Positions 37,072 to 47,870 of a stretch of DNA of 64,000 bases are shown here, in pieces. The stretch is from assembly GCA_963756495.1 (NCBI GenBank), contig CAVWNS010000002.1, positions 372,001 through 436,000 of the forward strand, written 5' to 3'. The notes under the pieces are model-generated. The model did no database searches, had not been told where the DNA came from, and saw only the letters and a list, made by a program, of their open reading frames with translations. Each line of letters starts with the position of its first letter. The stretch's first letter is position 1. This DNA comes from DATFDN01 sp963756495. Lineage in GTDB: Bacteria > Pseudomonadota > Alphaproteobacteria > Acetobacterales > Acetobacteraceae. Both the position numbers and the translations under genes were made by a program.

Positions 37072-37391
37072 GAATTCGAAGACCCGGACGGAATCGCGCC
37101 GATCTCGCGTGCGAACCAGGCCGCCGCTCGAGAGAAAATGTCGCGCTCCAGCCGCAGCTGCTTGTTCTCACGCCGCAGCCGGGCCAGCTCGTCACGCTCG
37201 GCCGCGGCCAGACCGTCGCCCGTCTCCTCCCGGCGGCCCTCTTGCCGGTCCGCCTGCGTGACCCAGTGGCAGATCGACTGCGCCGTCGGCTCGAACTCGC
37301 GGGCCAAGTCAGCGGGATCGCGGCCGGCGCGAACAAGATCGACCATCTGTCGGCGGAACTCAGACGAATAAGGTGCGCGTGTCTTGGGCAT
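37068..37391 (-). CDS. IS3-family OrfA
   Basis: A 107-residue HTH protein. MPKTRAPYSSEFRRQMVDLV is the typical start and the C-terminal part is a leucine-zipper-like coiled coil (LARLRRENKQLRLERDIF). It would act with OrfB, usually by frameshifting into it. Start at 37391 chosen over 37430 by similarity to typical OrfA starts. Confidence 0.85.
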   Translation of the reverse strand: MPKTRAPYSSEFRRQMVDLVRAGRDPADLAREFEPTAQSICHWVTQADRQEGRREETGDGLAAAERDELARLRRENKQLRLERDIFSRAAAWFAREIGAIPSGSSNS

Positions 37392-37446
37392 CGTGAAGCC
37401 TCCGTTGGTGAGCCTGAAGGGCTCCACCAAACCGGGTCAACTTCAG

Positions 37447-38130
37447 TACCCGCCCGTGCCTAAGCGCGCGCTGAAACGCGAGCTGCCCAGTCCGACGGGC
37501 GCGAAGCTCGTGCCAGCCGAAGTGTTCTCGACCCTGCAGGCGGCTCGGCCGGCGGATGCGGTGCTGCTAATCGAGTCCACGTCCAACGTGGAAGAGTTCC
37601 ACAAATGGGTGCCCATCACCCGGCCGCACTCGTTTTCCCTGTTCGCCAGCGGAGGGCTGGGCTGGGCGCTACCGGCGGCCGTGGGCTTTGCGCTGGCCGA
37701 ACGCGACACCGGCCGCAACAGGCCGGTGCTGTGCATCCTGGGCGATGGTGCGACCACCTACTCGATCCAGGCGCTCTACACAGCGGCTCAGCACCGGTTG
37801 CCGGTGGTGTTCCTGGTGCTCAACAATCAGGAGTACGGCATCCTTAGGGCTTTCGCCGACCAGCAGAAGACGCCCGGCGTGCCGGGCATAGACCTCCCCG
37901 ACCTTGATTTTGTTTCCCTGGCGACTGGATATGGCTGCACCGCGGTCCGGGGTGTCACGTCGGGCGACTTGGCCCAGGCCCTGCAAGATGCCCTGCGCCG
38001 ACCAGGGCCGACGGTGCTGGACATATCGATCACGTCCGCTGTTGCCCCCTTTTGTAGCACGTCGAACGACACCCGAGCCGCGGTCCGTGCCTGCGCGCGA
38101 GGACAGTCGAACACTCTGCCTGGCGGCTGA
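37447..38130 (+). pseudogene. 3' part of a benzoylformate decarboxylase-like ThDP enzyme
   Basis: About 225 codons of the C-terminal thiamine-diphosphate domain. LFASGGLGWALPAAVGFAL precedes ILGDGATTYSIQAL, and LVLNNQEYGILRAF completes the GDG...NN cofactor motif. Benzoylformate decarboxylase is the best match in style. The N-terminal half is missing; the IS3 element ends exactly where it should continue. An in-frame start inside the IS is probably not meaningful. Confidence 0.75.
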
Positions 38131-38146
38131 ACACGAGAACTCAATC

Positions 38147-38959
38147 ATGCCCATTCACATTTGTAAGGAGTGCGGCACCTCCTATGCCGAGGCGGCGTCG
38201 CCACCGGCTTGCTGCCCAATATGCGAGGATGAACGGCAGTATGTGCCGCGGACCGGGCAGGCTTGGACAACCCCAGACGAGTTGGGCGAGATGAATGTCA
38301 ACACTTGGCGGCGGCTTGAGCCAAGTCTGTCCGAGATCCACACGGTGCCAAAGTTTGCCATCGGCCAGCGCGCGCTTCTGGTCCGCACGCCAGTTGGAAA
38401 CTTTCTGTGGGATTGCATTGCACTGATCGACGATGCGACCATTGAGTTGATCAAGGGGTTGGGTGGGCTTGCGGGCATCGCCATCTCCCATCCTCATTAC
38501 TACACGCGGTGCCAAGATTGGGTTTCGGCGTTCGGCTGTCCCGTTTATCTTCATGCCGCGGACCGGGATTGGGTGATGCGGCCAGACCCGGCGATCCAGT
38601 TCTGGGAAGGTGACACGCTCGTGCTCGGTCAAGATCTGACCCTGATCAGGTTAGGAGGGCACTTCCCTGGGGCCACTGTGCTCTATTGGACGACCAGCGC
38701 TGACAAGAAGGGGGTGCTGCTGACGGGCGATACGCTTCAGGTCGTAGCAGACCCATGTCGCGTGACCTTCCTTTGGAGCTATCCGAACATGATCCCGTTA
38801 TCCGCCGCCACGGTCAGGCGAATGGCCGATGGCTTGAAGCAGTGGCGCATCGATCGCGTCTACGGATTTTCCGTCGGCCGTCAAATAGATCAGGACGGCA
38901 ACGCTGCAATCGAACACTCAGCGCAACGCTATACCAAGCTGCTGTCTGAGGACCACTGA
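38147..38959 (+). CDS. MBL-fold hydrolase with N-terminal zinc knuckle
   Basis: A 270-residue protein. C6/C9 and C23/C26 form a rubredoxin-like knuckle (CKECG and CPICED). The metallo-beta-lactamase part has H115 and H117 (SHPHYYT), H172 (GGHFPGAT) and LTGDTLQVV. The usual HxHxDH is reduced to HPHYYT, so part of the metal site is altered. The start is 16 bases after the decarboxylase fragment, a possible old operon. The substrate is unknown. Confidence 0.7.
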   Translation: MPIHICKECGTSYAEAASPPACCPICEDERQYVPRTGQAWTTPDELGEMNVNTWRRLEPSLSEIHTVPKFAIGQRALLVRTPVGNFLWDCIALIDDATIELIKGLGGLAGIAISHPHYYTRCQDWVSAFGCPVYLHAADRDWVMRPDPAIQFWEGDTLVLGQDLTLIRLGGHFPGATVLYWTTSADKKGVLLTGDTLQVVADPCRVTFLWSYPNMIPLSAATVRRMADGLKQWRIDRVYGFSVGRQIDQDGNAAIEHSAQRYTKLLSEDH

Positions 38960-39281
38960 AGACGCTATCACTTAGCGGCAAAGGTCGATTGATAGCTGCG
39001 ACCGCCTACGGTGTCACACAGCTGCCGATACTCCGGCGATCTCGTGCCAAATGCCAAGACCGGGCGGCCCTGCCGCTCTCGACTTCCGGGAGAGCGCGCA
39101 AAGCTGGTCAAGGCTGGGATTGCAGGGTCAGAACCCATGTCGATTTTTTTCGAATCTAGATGCCAGAAATTTGGCGGTTCTTCCACATGGTGAACTCTCG
39201 TGGCGGCATGGCATCGCATGGCGTGGTGGCGCTCGGTCGCTTCGGGTTCACCATCACCGCCCCCCCCCGACGGAGACAGCA
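38960..39281. other. Gene-free stretch
   Basis: About 320 bases. A minus-strand frame at 38968-39219 (83 codons) is open but shows no motif I can name. A run of nine C residues occurs near 39260-39268. A MITE-like element follows. Confidence 0.35.
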
Positions 39282-39381
39282 GGACACCTCTAAAAACCCC
39301 TCCCGGCGCACCGCCGAACGCTGCTAAGTCTCTGATTTTACTGGGTGCAGGATCGCCGTCCGGACGTTTTTAGAGGTGTCC
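39282..39381. mobile_element. 100-bp MITE-like element with target duplication
   Basis: GGACACCTCTAAAAAC at 39282-39297 is the perfect complement of GTTTTTAGAGGTGTCC at 39366-39381. The direct repeat AGCA flanks it (39278-39281 and 39382-39385). The interior has no coding frame. The ends look like those of IS5-type elements, which could mobilise it in trans. Confidence 0.75.
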
Positions 39382-39387
39382 AGCAGA

Positions 39388-40652
39388 GTGCCTGACGACA
39401 GAAGCGTGCCCGTGGCCGACCCGCACTCCATCGAGAGCCGTGCGTCCTGGTTCGCCGCGGGAGTTACGCTCGCGATTCTGTCTGTCGCCTATGGCTCGAC
39501 CTTGCTGATCGTGGTCGGGCTGCGGGCGATTGAGCTGAACCTCGGCGTTCCGCGCTCCGTGCTGGCACTCGCCGGCGCGCTGACCTGGGTTGGCACGGTG
39601 CTCGGCGGGATCGTCATGGGGTGGCTCGCCGATCGGGTCGGCATTCGCACCTGCGTGCTGATCGGCACGGTCAGCGTCGCCGCCGGTCTCACCCTGTCCT
39701 CGACCGGGCAAATCTGGGCGCTGTTCGTCGGCCACGGCGTGCTGATCGGCTTCCTCGGGATGGGGGCGATCTATCCGCCGCTGACCATCTATGTCAGCCG
39801 CTGGTTCGATCGGCGGCGTGGCACCGCGGTCGCGCTGATCTCCTCGGGCCCGTATATCGCCGGCGTGGTCTGGCCGGCCATTTTCGAGCGGCTGATCGCG
39901 GGCCCCGGCTGGCGGGTCACCTATCTGGGCTACGCCGGCGTGGTGTTGCTAGGCATGCTGCCGCTCGCCGCCCTGTTCCTCCGCCCGGCACCGGGCGCGC
40001 TCGGCTCCACCGCCAAACGGGTGAAAACGCGGTTGTTGCCGGCGCGGATGCTCGGGCTGCGGCCCAATGCCGTGCAGGCGATTATCTGCGCGGCGGGCTT
40101 CTGCTGCTGCGTGCCGATGGCGATTCCGCAAGCACATCTGGTCGCCTTTTGCGGTGACATCGGTCTCGGCGGCGCCACTGGCGCGACGATGCTATCGGTT
40201 CTGCTCGGCTGCGCGTTCATTGCACGGCAGTTCTGGGGCGCTTTTGCCGACCGTTACGGCGGGTTGAAGACCGTGCTCGCCGGCTCCGCCTGCCAGGCGG
40301 TCGCGGTCGGCGCCTTCCTGCTGACCCAGAACGAGGCCGGGCTGTTCGCCATTGCCGCCGCCTACGGGTTCGGCTTTTCCGGCATCATCCCTGCCTACGT
40401 GGTGGCGATCCGAGACCTGTTCCCGTCCGCCGAGGCGTCATGGCGGGTCCCGTTGGTGCTGTTCACGTCCATGAGCGGGATGGCGTTCGGCAGCTGGTTC
40501 GCCAGGCGCATCTACGACCATTCTTATTCTACGCCCCGGCCTTCGGCTCCGGGGTGGCGTTTAACGTCGTCAATCTGATGTTGGTCGGCTTCCTGGTGCT
40601 GCGCCAGCCGGGGCGCGGGCGCGTGACGGACGCGCAGTTGGTTCCAGGTTGA
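39388..40652 (+). CDS. MFS transporter, frameshifted near its end
   Basis: A twelve-helix major facilitator. GWLADRVGIRT is the loop 2-3 signature and WFDRRRGTAVALISSG resembles oxalate/formate- and monocarboxylate-type members. The frame breaks at about 40522 where CATTCTTATTC lacks a T; repair gives DHFLFYAPAFGSGVAF and the last helix, to 40652. The start is uncertain because the MITE sits directly upstream; GTG 39388 is the first codon outside it. The substrate is unknown. Confidence 0.7.
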
Positions 40653-40747
40653 AGAAACCCTTGGACAGAGGTGTCCGGGCGAACCGAATGCGCCCGTTAT
40701 CCCCTTAATTCTCAAGCCACGAAGTCATTTCGGCTATCAAGCTGGTA

Positions 40748-41906
40748 ATACCAACGGACGAAACTCATGACACTTTTGCCCAGTCCCTCGTTGCAATGGA
40801 CATGATTCGAGCGGGGTCGGCGATGAGGCTGTTCCAGGCATCGCGGCAGGCATCGATGATCTGCTGATAGGTCTGCCAGACGCGGTGGCTGAGGTGGTTC
40901 TGACGCAGGTATTGCCAGATGTTCTCGACCGGATTGAGCTCGGGCGCGTAGGGCGGCAACGGCAACAGCACAACGTTGTCCGGAAGCATCAGGCGTGGCG
41001 AGTTGTGCCAGCCGGCACCGTCGAGCACGACGAGGGCGATCGCCCCCACCGAGACGCACTGACTGATCTCGGCCAGACGCTCGTTCATCGCCTCGACATT
41101 GACATCGGGCATGATCACGGCGGCACCGGTGCCGCGGGCCGGGCAGACGGCACCGAACAAATACGCCCAGGTGAACCGGCGATCCCGCACCGCAGGCGGG
41201 CGGCTGCCACGTTTGGCCCACACATAGGTCAGCGTCCCCTGCTGCCCCACTCTGGCTTCGTCCTGAAACCACACGTCGATCGGCTGGCCCTGTGCCGCGG
41301 CGGGCAGGGCCTCGACGACCCGGGCGGCAAACTCTGTCTTGAAAGTCTCTTGCGCTGCCTGATCGGCTTCCGGGTGACGGGGCCGTGGCGACAGGCGGCG
41401 GAACCTGAGCTTGCGCAGCAACCGCCCCACGCTGCGCTCGTGCAGACTGACCGCGAACTTCTCGGCGATTACCTTCTGCAGATCCACCCGGCGCCAGCGC
41501 ACAACCCCGTGCTTCGCCAACTCGGGACCGGCTTCGACAATGCAGGCCAGCGCCAATTCCTGCTCCACCGTCAAACCGGCCGGCCGGCCGGAGCGCGGGC
41601 GGTCAAACAAACCGGCCAAGCCCTCCGCCTCGTAGCGGTGCACCCAATCGCGCAGGGTTTGCCGCTCCATGCCGCACAATCTGGCCGCTTCACCGCGCGA
41701 CCTGCCGTCGAGAACCAGGGCCACGGCCAGCATCCGCCGCGCCACGTCGCCGTCCGAACAGCGTGCCGCCGCTCGACGAAGTCCCTTGGCCGTGTAGTCC
41801 GTCCGGGTGATCGCAATCGCCATCGCCGCCTCGAATCGGTGAACTGCAACAGCCACTCATGCCGGCTGCCAATCCGCAAGCCCCCAGCACTTCTGTCCGT
41901 TGGTAT
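40748..41906 (-). mobile_element. IS630-family insertion sequence
   Basis: Ends share the inverted sequence ATACCAACGGAC (40748-40759) and GTCCGTTGGTAT (41895-41906). It carries one intact transposase. I could not fix the TA target duplication with certainty. Confidence 0.75.
40765..41823 (-). CDS. IS630-family transposase
   Basis: A 352-residue DDE transposase, apparently intact. The N-terminal HTH (LCGMERQTLRDWVHRYEAEG) is followed by the catalytic WFQDEARVG, VVLDGAGWHNS and LPPYAPELNPVENIW. It is one of few unbroken transposases in the window. ATG at 41823 was chosen; one at 41856 adds 11 residues. Confidence 0.88.
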   Translation of the reverse strand: MAIAITRTDYTAKGLRRAAARCSDGDVARRMLAVALVLDGRSRGEAARLCGMERQTLRDWVHRYEAEGLAGLFDRPRSGRPAGLTVEQELALACIVEAGPELAKHGVVRWRRVDLQKVIAEKFAVSLHERSVGRLLRKLRFRRLSPRPRHPEADQAAQETFKTEFAARVVEALPAAAQGQPIDVWFQDEARVGQQGTLTYVWAKRGSRPPAVRDRRFTWAYLFGAVCPARGTGAAVIMPDVNVEAMNERLAEISQCVSVGAIALVVLDGAGWHNSPRLMLPDNVVLLPLPPYAPELNPVENIWQYLRQNHLSHRVWQTYQQIIDACRDAWNSLIADPARIMSIATRDWAKVS

Positions 41907-41931
41907 AAGACGGTCTGAGGCACAAGAAGTC

Positions 41932-42093
41932 ATGGACGCAAAAATTCAGCTAAGAACGGCGCTCTTGTTGTTCGCAACGATTGTCTTCGCCTGGGGTATG
42001 AACTGGACTGTTACAAAGTACCTGGTTGCAAATGTCCCTCCTCTCTGGACATCCGCAATACGCACGTCGATCGCTGCCGTCGCCCTGCTGGCA
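41932..42093 (+). pseudogene. EamA/DMT transporter N-terminal fragment
   Basis: About 54 codons of a drug/metabolite transporter. LRTALLLFATIVFAWGMNW is helix 1 and TKYLVANVPPLWTSAIRTS leads into helix 2. The frame is cut at 42094 by an ISAs1-type element. The rest of the gene is not in the window. Confidence 0.7.
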
Positions 42094-43319
42094 CAGGGGA
42101 ATCGCTTGAAGGTCACTGAGCTGTTCTGGTGATGAGGGCGCGACGGTAGCTTTGGTCCCAGGCTGCGGTTTTGCGTCTGACCTTGAGGCTGTCCTTGCCT
42201 GGGGCGGCGCGGATGAGGTTCATCGCCATGTGCTTGATGGTGGCCATGTTTTTCGGTCCATGCTGCGGTCCGCAGGCGCATCAGATCGTCGTGGAACACC
42301 ACGTCGAGCACCCAATGCAAGCGGTTCTCAATACCCCAGTGCGCCCGCACGGCGCGCGCAAGCATTCGGGCGTCCATGGCCAGCGACGACAGGAAGAAGC
42401 GGCGTGCCGTGGTGGTTGTGCCGTCCCGCTCGACGGTTGCCTCGACCATGGCGATGGCGCGCAGGCCGGGGAAGCGTGGCTCGCCCGGGAAGCGCCGCTC
42501 GGTGGTCAGCCAGTCCACGTCATAGCTGAGCCCGTGGCGGCGGGTCTCGATGCGGCCGTGGTCGGCGTCGATGGTCTCGAACGCCTCGCCACGGCGTTCG
42601 GTGGGGGTTTCGAAGAACGTTTCCACCTCGTCGGCCAGGCTGCGCTGATTGTCCTTGAGCGCCAGCAGGTAGTCTGCGCCGCGGTCGATGACCGCCTGAG
42701 CGATCTTGGTCTGGCATCCCATCGCATCGATGGTGACCAAGGCGCCAGTCAGGTGGAGGCGTCCAGCAGCAGCGGGATGGCGACGATCTCGTTGGACTTC
42801 GTGCCGACCGCCTGCTGGCCCAGCACGAGCCGCTGGCGCGCCGCCCAGGCGCTGACGACGTGCAACGGATGCGCGTCGCCGCGCCGGGCCCGCCGCGAGG
42901 TCTTGCCGTCGATGGCGACGATATCCGGCGCGTCCTCGCGCAAGCCCTCGACCCAGGCGGTGAAGCATTCGCAGAACAGGCCGGGATCAAGCGCATTCAT
43001 CACGTCGTTGAGCGTGTCGTGCGACGGGATGCCTCGCTTAAACGGCAGCAGGGTCCGTAGGAACGCGAGCTTCTTGCGGCCCCAGACCCACATCGCGACG
43101 AAGTCCTCGGCCCCGGCCAGCGTCGCGCACACAACGACCCGCATGACCTCGGGCAGCGGATAAACCACCTTGCCGGGCTGACGCGGATCGTCGAGCGCCG
43201 AAAAATGGTCGAGCAGAGCCGGGCCAGCCATCGGGAAACCTCCTCAGGAGAGGTCTCCCACAATTCAGATTTCACGCCGCGCCGGAATCCCCCCTCGCCC
43301 GGTTCAAGCGATTGCCCTG
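42094..43319 (-). mobile_element. ISAs1-family insertion sequence
   Basis: CAGGGGAATCGCTTGAA at 42094-42110 mirrors TTCAAGCGATTGCCCTG at 43303-43319 with one mismatch, giving a 1226-base element. I see no target duplication, so it may mark a rearrangement between the EamA fragment and the thiC locus. Confidence 0.78.
42113..43231 (-). pseudogene. ISAs1-family transposase with two frameshifts
   Basis: The N-terminus MAGPALLDHFSALDDPRQPG and DIVAIDGKTSRRARR are ISAs1 hallmarks. Frame one ends at LLLDAST near 42755 (one C missing). Frame two runs from LTGALVTIDAMGCQTKIAQA through HWGIENRLHWVLDVVFHDD, then slips at about 42266. Frame three ends with AAWDQSY and a stop at 42113. Restored length is about 373 residues. 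Confidence 0.78.
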
Positions 43320-43336
43320 ACGCCAGGGCCGCAAGT

Positions 43337-43365
43337 TTGACACCCAGGGTTACGCGCCGCATCTT
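43337..43365 (+). promoter_or_regulatory. thiC: Candidate thiC promoter
   Basis: TTGACA at 43337-43342 with a weak -10 (CATCTT) 17 bases later. It lies between the ISAs1 right end and the TPP riboswitch. Confidence 0.35.
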
Positions 43366-43372
43366 GTCCGAC

Positions 43373-43485
43373 CACCGAGGGGGGTCCCGCCAGACGGGGC
43401 TGAGAGTCCGGCAGGGGCGTGCACGCAACGCCGGCGCCGGTGACCCTTGAACCTGATCCGGGTCATGCCGGCGGAGGAACGGGGA
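43373..43485 (+). ncRNA. TPP riboswitch
   Basis: GGGGCTGAGAGT at 43396-43407 is the pyrimidine-sensor signature (CUGAGA), and ACCCTTGAACCTGATCCGGG near 43443-43462 is the pyrophosphate-sensor half, followed by TCATGCCGGCGGAGG. A variable GC-rich stem lies between them. It sits about 50 bases before thiC, where it would lower translation when thiamine diphosphate is plentiful. Confidence 0.93.
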
Positions 43486-43535
43486 TCAGCGCGCCGCCCG
43501 AAATCCATCCGCCGGAACGCCATAGGGAGACGTCC

Positions 43536-45368
<1,833 letters not shown>

Positions 45369-45410
45369 CCGACTTGCAGTAGCGCGGGCAGCAGCCTAGC
45401 ACTCAGGGCC

Positions 45411-46256
45411 ATGCCCGCCCCGACCTCCCGTGATCCGCGTGCCGCGCTCGACGCGATCGGCCATCTTCCAGACCCCGAGATCGATGTGGCCGACGCGGCG
45501 CTGCAACTGGCCCGCGTCGATGCGCCGGACGCCGACTGGATGGCGGCGCGGGCCGAGCTGACGGCGATCGCGCGCGAGGCGGTCGCGGTGGCGCGCGACC
45601 TGGGCCGCGACGCCGGCATTGCGGTGCGCGCCGAGGCGCTGTCGGGGCTTCTTGTGGGCCGGCATGGCTATCGCGGTGATGCCGAGACCTACGACGATCC
45701 GGCCAACGCCAATCTGCTGCACGTGATCGCGCGCAAGAAGGGATTGCCGGTCGCGCTCGGCGTCCTTTGGCTGCACGCCTCTCGCGCCGCCGGGTGGGGC
45801 GCGCACGGGGTCGATTTCCCGGCCCATTTCCTGTTCGCCCTGGAAGGGCGCGGGACGCAGCTCGTGCTTGACGTGTTCGACGGCGGCACGCAGCTGGAGG
45901 CCCGGGAATTGCGCGTGCTGCTCAAGCGGATCGAGGGGGAGCGGGCGGAGCTGCGCCCCGGCCTGCTGCGACCGATGAGCGTGCGGGCGGTGTTGCTTCG
46001 GCTGCAGAACAACATCAAGGCTCGCCGGCTCAACGCCGGCGATCTGTCGGGTGCCGTGACCTGCGCCGAGGACATGCTGCGGGTCGCACCCGACCACGCC
46101 GGGCTATGGCGCGAGGCGGGATTGATGCACCAGCGGCTCGGTCAGGTGCAGGCGGCGCTGCGGTGCCTCGAGCGGTTCCTGGATCTCGCCCCGCAAGGCG
46201 ACGCCGCCGCCCGCGCCCGTGCCGCGATGGAGGAATTGCGGACGCGATTGAACTGA
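45411..46256 (+). CDS. SirB1-family protein (transglutaminase-like plus TPR)
   Basis: A 281-residue protein of the SirB1 family. The N-terminal half resembles the transglutaminase-like fold (DPANANLLHVIARKKGLPVALGVLW). The C-terminal 80 residues form two TPR-like helical pairs (DLSGAVTCAEDMLRVAPDHAGLWREAG). Function is not known. It follows thiC on the same strand after 42 bases. Confidence 0.8.
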   Translation: MPAPTSRDPRAALDAIGHLPDPEIDVADAALQLARVDAPDADWMAARAELTAIAREAVAVARDLGRDAGIAVRAEALSGLLVGRHGYRGDAETYDDPANANLLHVIARKKGLPVALGVLWLHASRAAGWGAHGVDFPAHFLFALEGRGTQLVLDVFDGGTQLEARELRVLLKRIEGERAELRPGLLRPMSVRAVLLRLQNNIKARRLNAGDLSGAVTCAEDMLRVAPDHAGLWREAGLMHQRLGQVQAALRCLERFLDLAPQGDAAARARAAMEELRTRLN

Positions 46257-46356
46257 CGGCCGCTTCACGGCCGCGTCCCCCTCGCCTTGGCGTGCCGGCG
46301 CGTGGGCGCTAAACGATCCGCGACGCCCGCAGGGGAACGCGAGGGGGACGCGAGGC

Positions 46357-47040
46357 ATGATCGACAAGATCGTTCGCTCGATGGCGGACGCCATGGCCGG
46401 GATCAAGGATGGGTCCACTGTCCTGATCGGCGGCTTCGGCGCCGTCGGGCAACCGAATGCCCTGATCGAGGGATTGATCGAGCAGGGCGCCAAGGAGCTG
46501 ACGGTCGCCTGCAACAATGCCGGCGTCGGACGGGTTGGCCTTGCGCGCCTGATGGATCTCGGGCGGGTGCGCAAGATCATCTGCTCCTTCCCCCGCTCAT
46601 CCGACCCGGTGGTCTTCGAAACCCTGTATCGCGCCGGCAAGATCGAGCTTGAGATCGTTCCCCAGGGCACGCTCGCCGAGCGCATGCACGCCGCGGGCGC
46701 CGGCATCCCGGCCTTCTTCACCGCCACCGGGGTCGGCACCAAGATGGCCGTGGGCAAGGAGACCCGTGAGATCAGCGGTCGCACCTACGTATTGGAGCAG
46801 TCGCTGCCCGGCGATGTCGCGCTGGTCGAGGCGTGGGAGGCGGACCGGTGGGGCAACCTGACCTATCGCCGCGCCGGGCGGAACTTCAACCCGGTCATGG
46901 CGATGGCGGGGACGCTGACGATCGTGCAGAGCCAGCATATAAGGGAACTCAGCGAGATCGACCCCGACAACGTCCACACGCCCGGCATCTTCGTCACGCG
47001 CGTGGTGCACGTTCCCTATGGCGACCCGTCTGGCTTCTGA
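46357..47040 (+). CDS. 3-oxoacid CoA-transferase subunit A
   Basis: The 227-residue alpha subunit. GGFGAVGQPNALIEGL is the glycine-rich CoA-binding motif, and FFTATGVGTKMAVGKE is typical. The pair best fits 3-oxoadipate (PcaI) or succinyl-CoA:3-ketoacid transferases; sequence alone does not decide. Subunit B follows after 16 bases. Confidence 0.88.
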   Translation: MIDKIVRSMADAMAGIKDGSTVLIGGFGAVGQPNALIEGLIEQGAKELTVACNNAGVGRVGLARLMDLGRVRKIICSFPRSSDPVVFETLYRAGKIELEIVPQGTLAERMHAAGAGIPAFFTATGVGTKMAVGKETREISGRTYVLEQSLPGDVALVEAWEADRWGNLTYRRAGRNFNPVMAMAGTLTIVQSQHIRELSEIDPDNVHTPGIFVTRVVHVPYGDPSGF

Positions 47041-47056
47041 GGCGAAGGAGATGTCG

Positions 47057-47725
47057 ATGCCCGATACGCACGCTGCCGCCGGCTTCAAGCCCCGCAGCCG
47101 CGCCGAGATGGCCGCCCGCCTGGCGCGCGACGTTCCCGAGGGCTGGTATGTGAACCTCGGGATCGGCATTCCGACCGGTGTCTCCGACCATGTCCCGCTG
47201 GAGCGGGAGGTGGTCTTTCATTCCGAGAACGGCGTTCTCGGGATGGGTCCTGCCCCGGAGAAGGACAAGATCGACCCATGGCTCGTCAACGCGGGCAAGC
47301 AATACGTCACGTTGCGCCCGGGCGGCAGCTTCTGTCACCACGCTGACAGCTTCGCGATGATCCGCGGCGGGCACATTGACCTTTGCGTGCTGGGCGCCTT
47401 CCAGGTCGCGGAAAACGGTGACATCGCGAACTGGGCGACCAGCGAGAACGACACCGCACCGGCCGTGGGTGGCGCGATGGACCTCGCGGCCGGCGCCAAG
47501 CGACTGTGGGTCCTGATGGATCACACGACCAAGGATGGCCAGCCCAAGCTCGTCCGGACCTGCTCGTACCCGCTGACGGCCGTAGGCGCGGTCAGGCGCG
47601 TCTACACCAATCTCGCGGTGATCGACGTGACCGAACGCGGGTTCGTCGTGATCGACATGATCCCGGACCTTGATTTCGAGGCCTTGCAGGCTCGCACCGA
47701 GGCCAAGCTGCACCGGGCCGACTGA
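47057..47725 (+). CDS. 3-oxoacid CoA-transferase subunit B
   Basis: The 222-residue beta subunit. HSENGVLGMGP holds the catalytic Glu that forms the glutamyl-CoA intermediate, and NLGIGIPTGVSDHVP is the usual opening. ATG at 47057 was chosen because GAAGGAG lies six bases before it; the ATG at 47051 would touch that site. With subunit A it activates a 3-oxoacid using succinyl-CoA. No pca or ketone-body genes are next to it. Confidence 0.88.
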   Translation: MPDTHAAAGFKPRSRAEMAARLARDVPEGWYVNLGIGIPTGVSDHVPLEREVVFHSENGVLGMGPAPEKDKIDPWLVNAGKQYVTLRPGGSFCHHADSFAMIRGGHIDLCVLGAFQVAENGDIANWATSENDTAPAVGGAMDLAAGAKRLWVLMDHTTKDGQPKLVRTCSYPLTAVGAVRRVYTNLAVIDVTERGFVVIDMIPDLDFEALQARTEAKLHRAD

Positions 47726-47870
47726 CGTCAGGCGGGCAGGGCGGGGGTCACCCGGATGATCGAGCGTGCGTCGGTTCCTGGATATCGCTGTCGAACATCC
47801 CGCCGCTTGGCAGCGCCGAGGGCCTGAGCCTAGTCTCGACGCGGCCGCGCAGGCCCAACGGAGGAAACCG

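Larger units (their letters stand above)
36169..37446 (-). mobile_element. IS3-family insertion sequence
   Basis: An element of about 1.28 kb. The left end TGAAGCTGCCCCGCTTTCG and right end CGGGTCAACTTCA are related inverted repeats (TGAAGYTGMCCCG). TAC occurs directly before the left end and directly after 37446, a possible 3-bp target duplication. It separates pieces of two unrelated genes. Confidence 0.8.

Noticed and set aside
37384..37446. Natural start of the decarboxylase inside the IS3 element
   Set aside because: The frame is open by chance through the IS end; the true N-terminal half of the enzyme is missing.
40660..40680. Another copy of the MITE end after the MFS gene
   Set aside because: GGACAGAGGTGTCC shares only the last bases of the repeat and forms a small palindrome; there is no second end.
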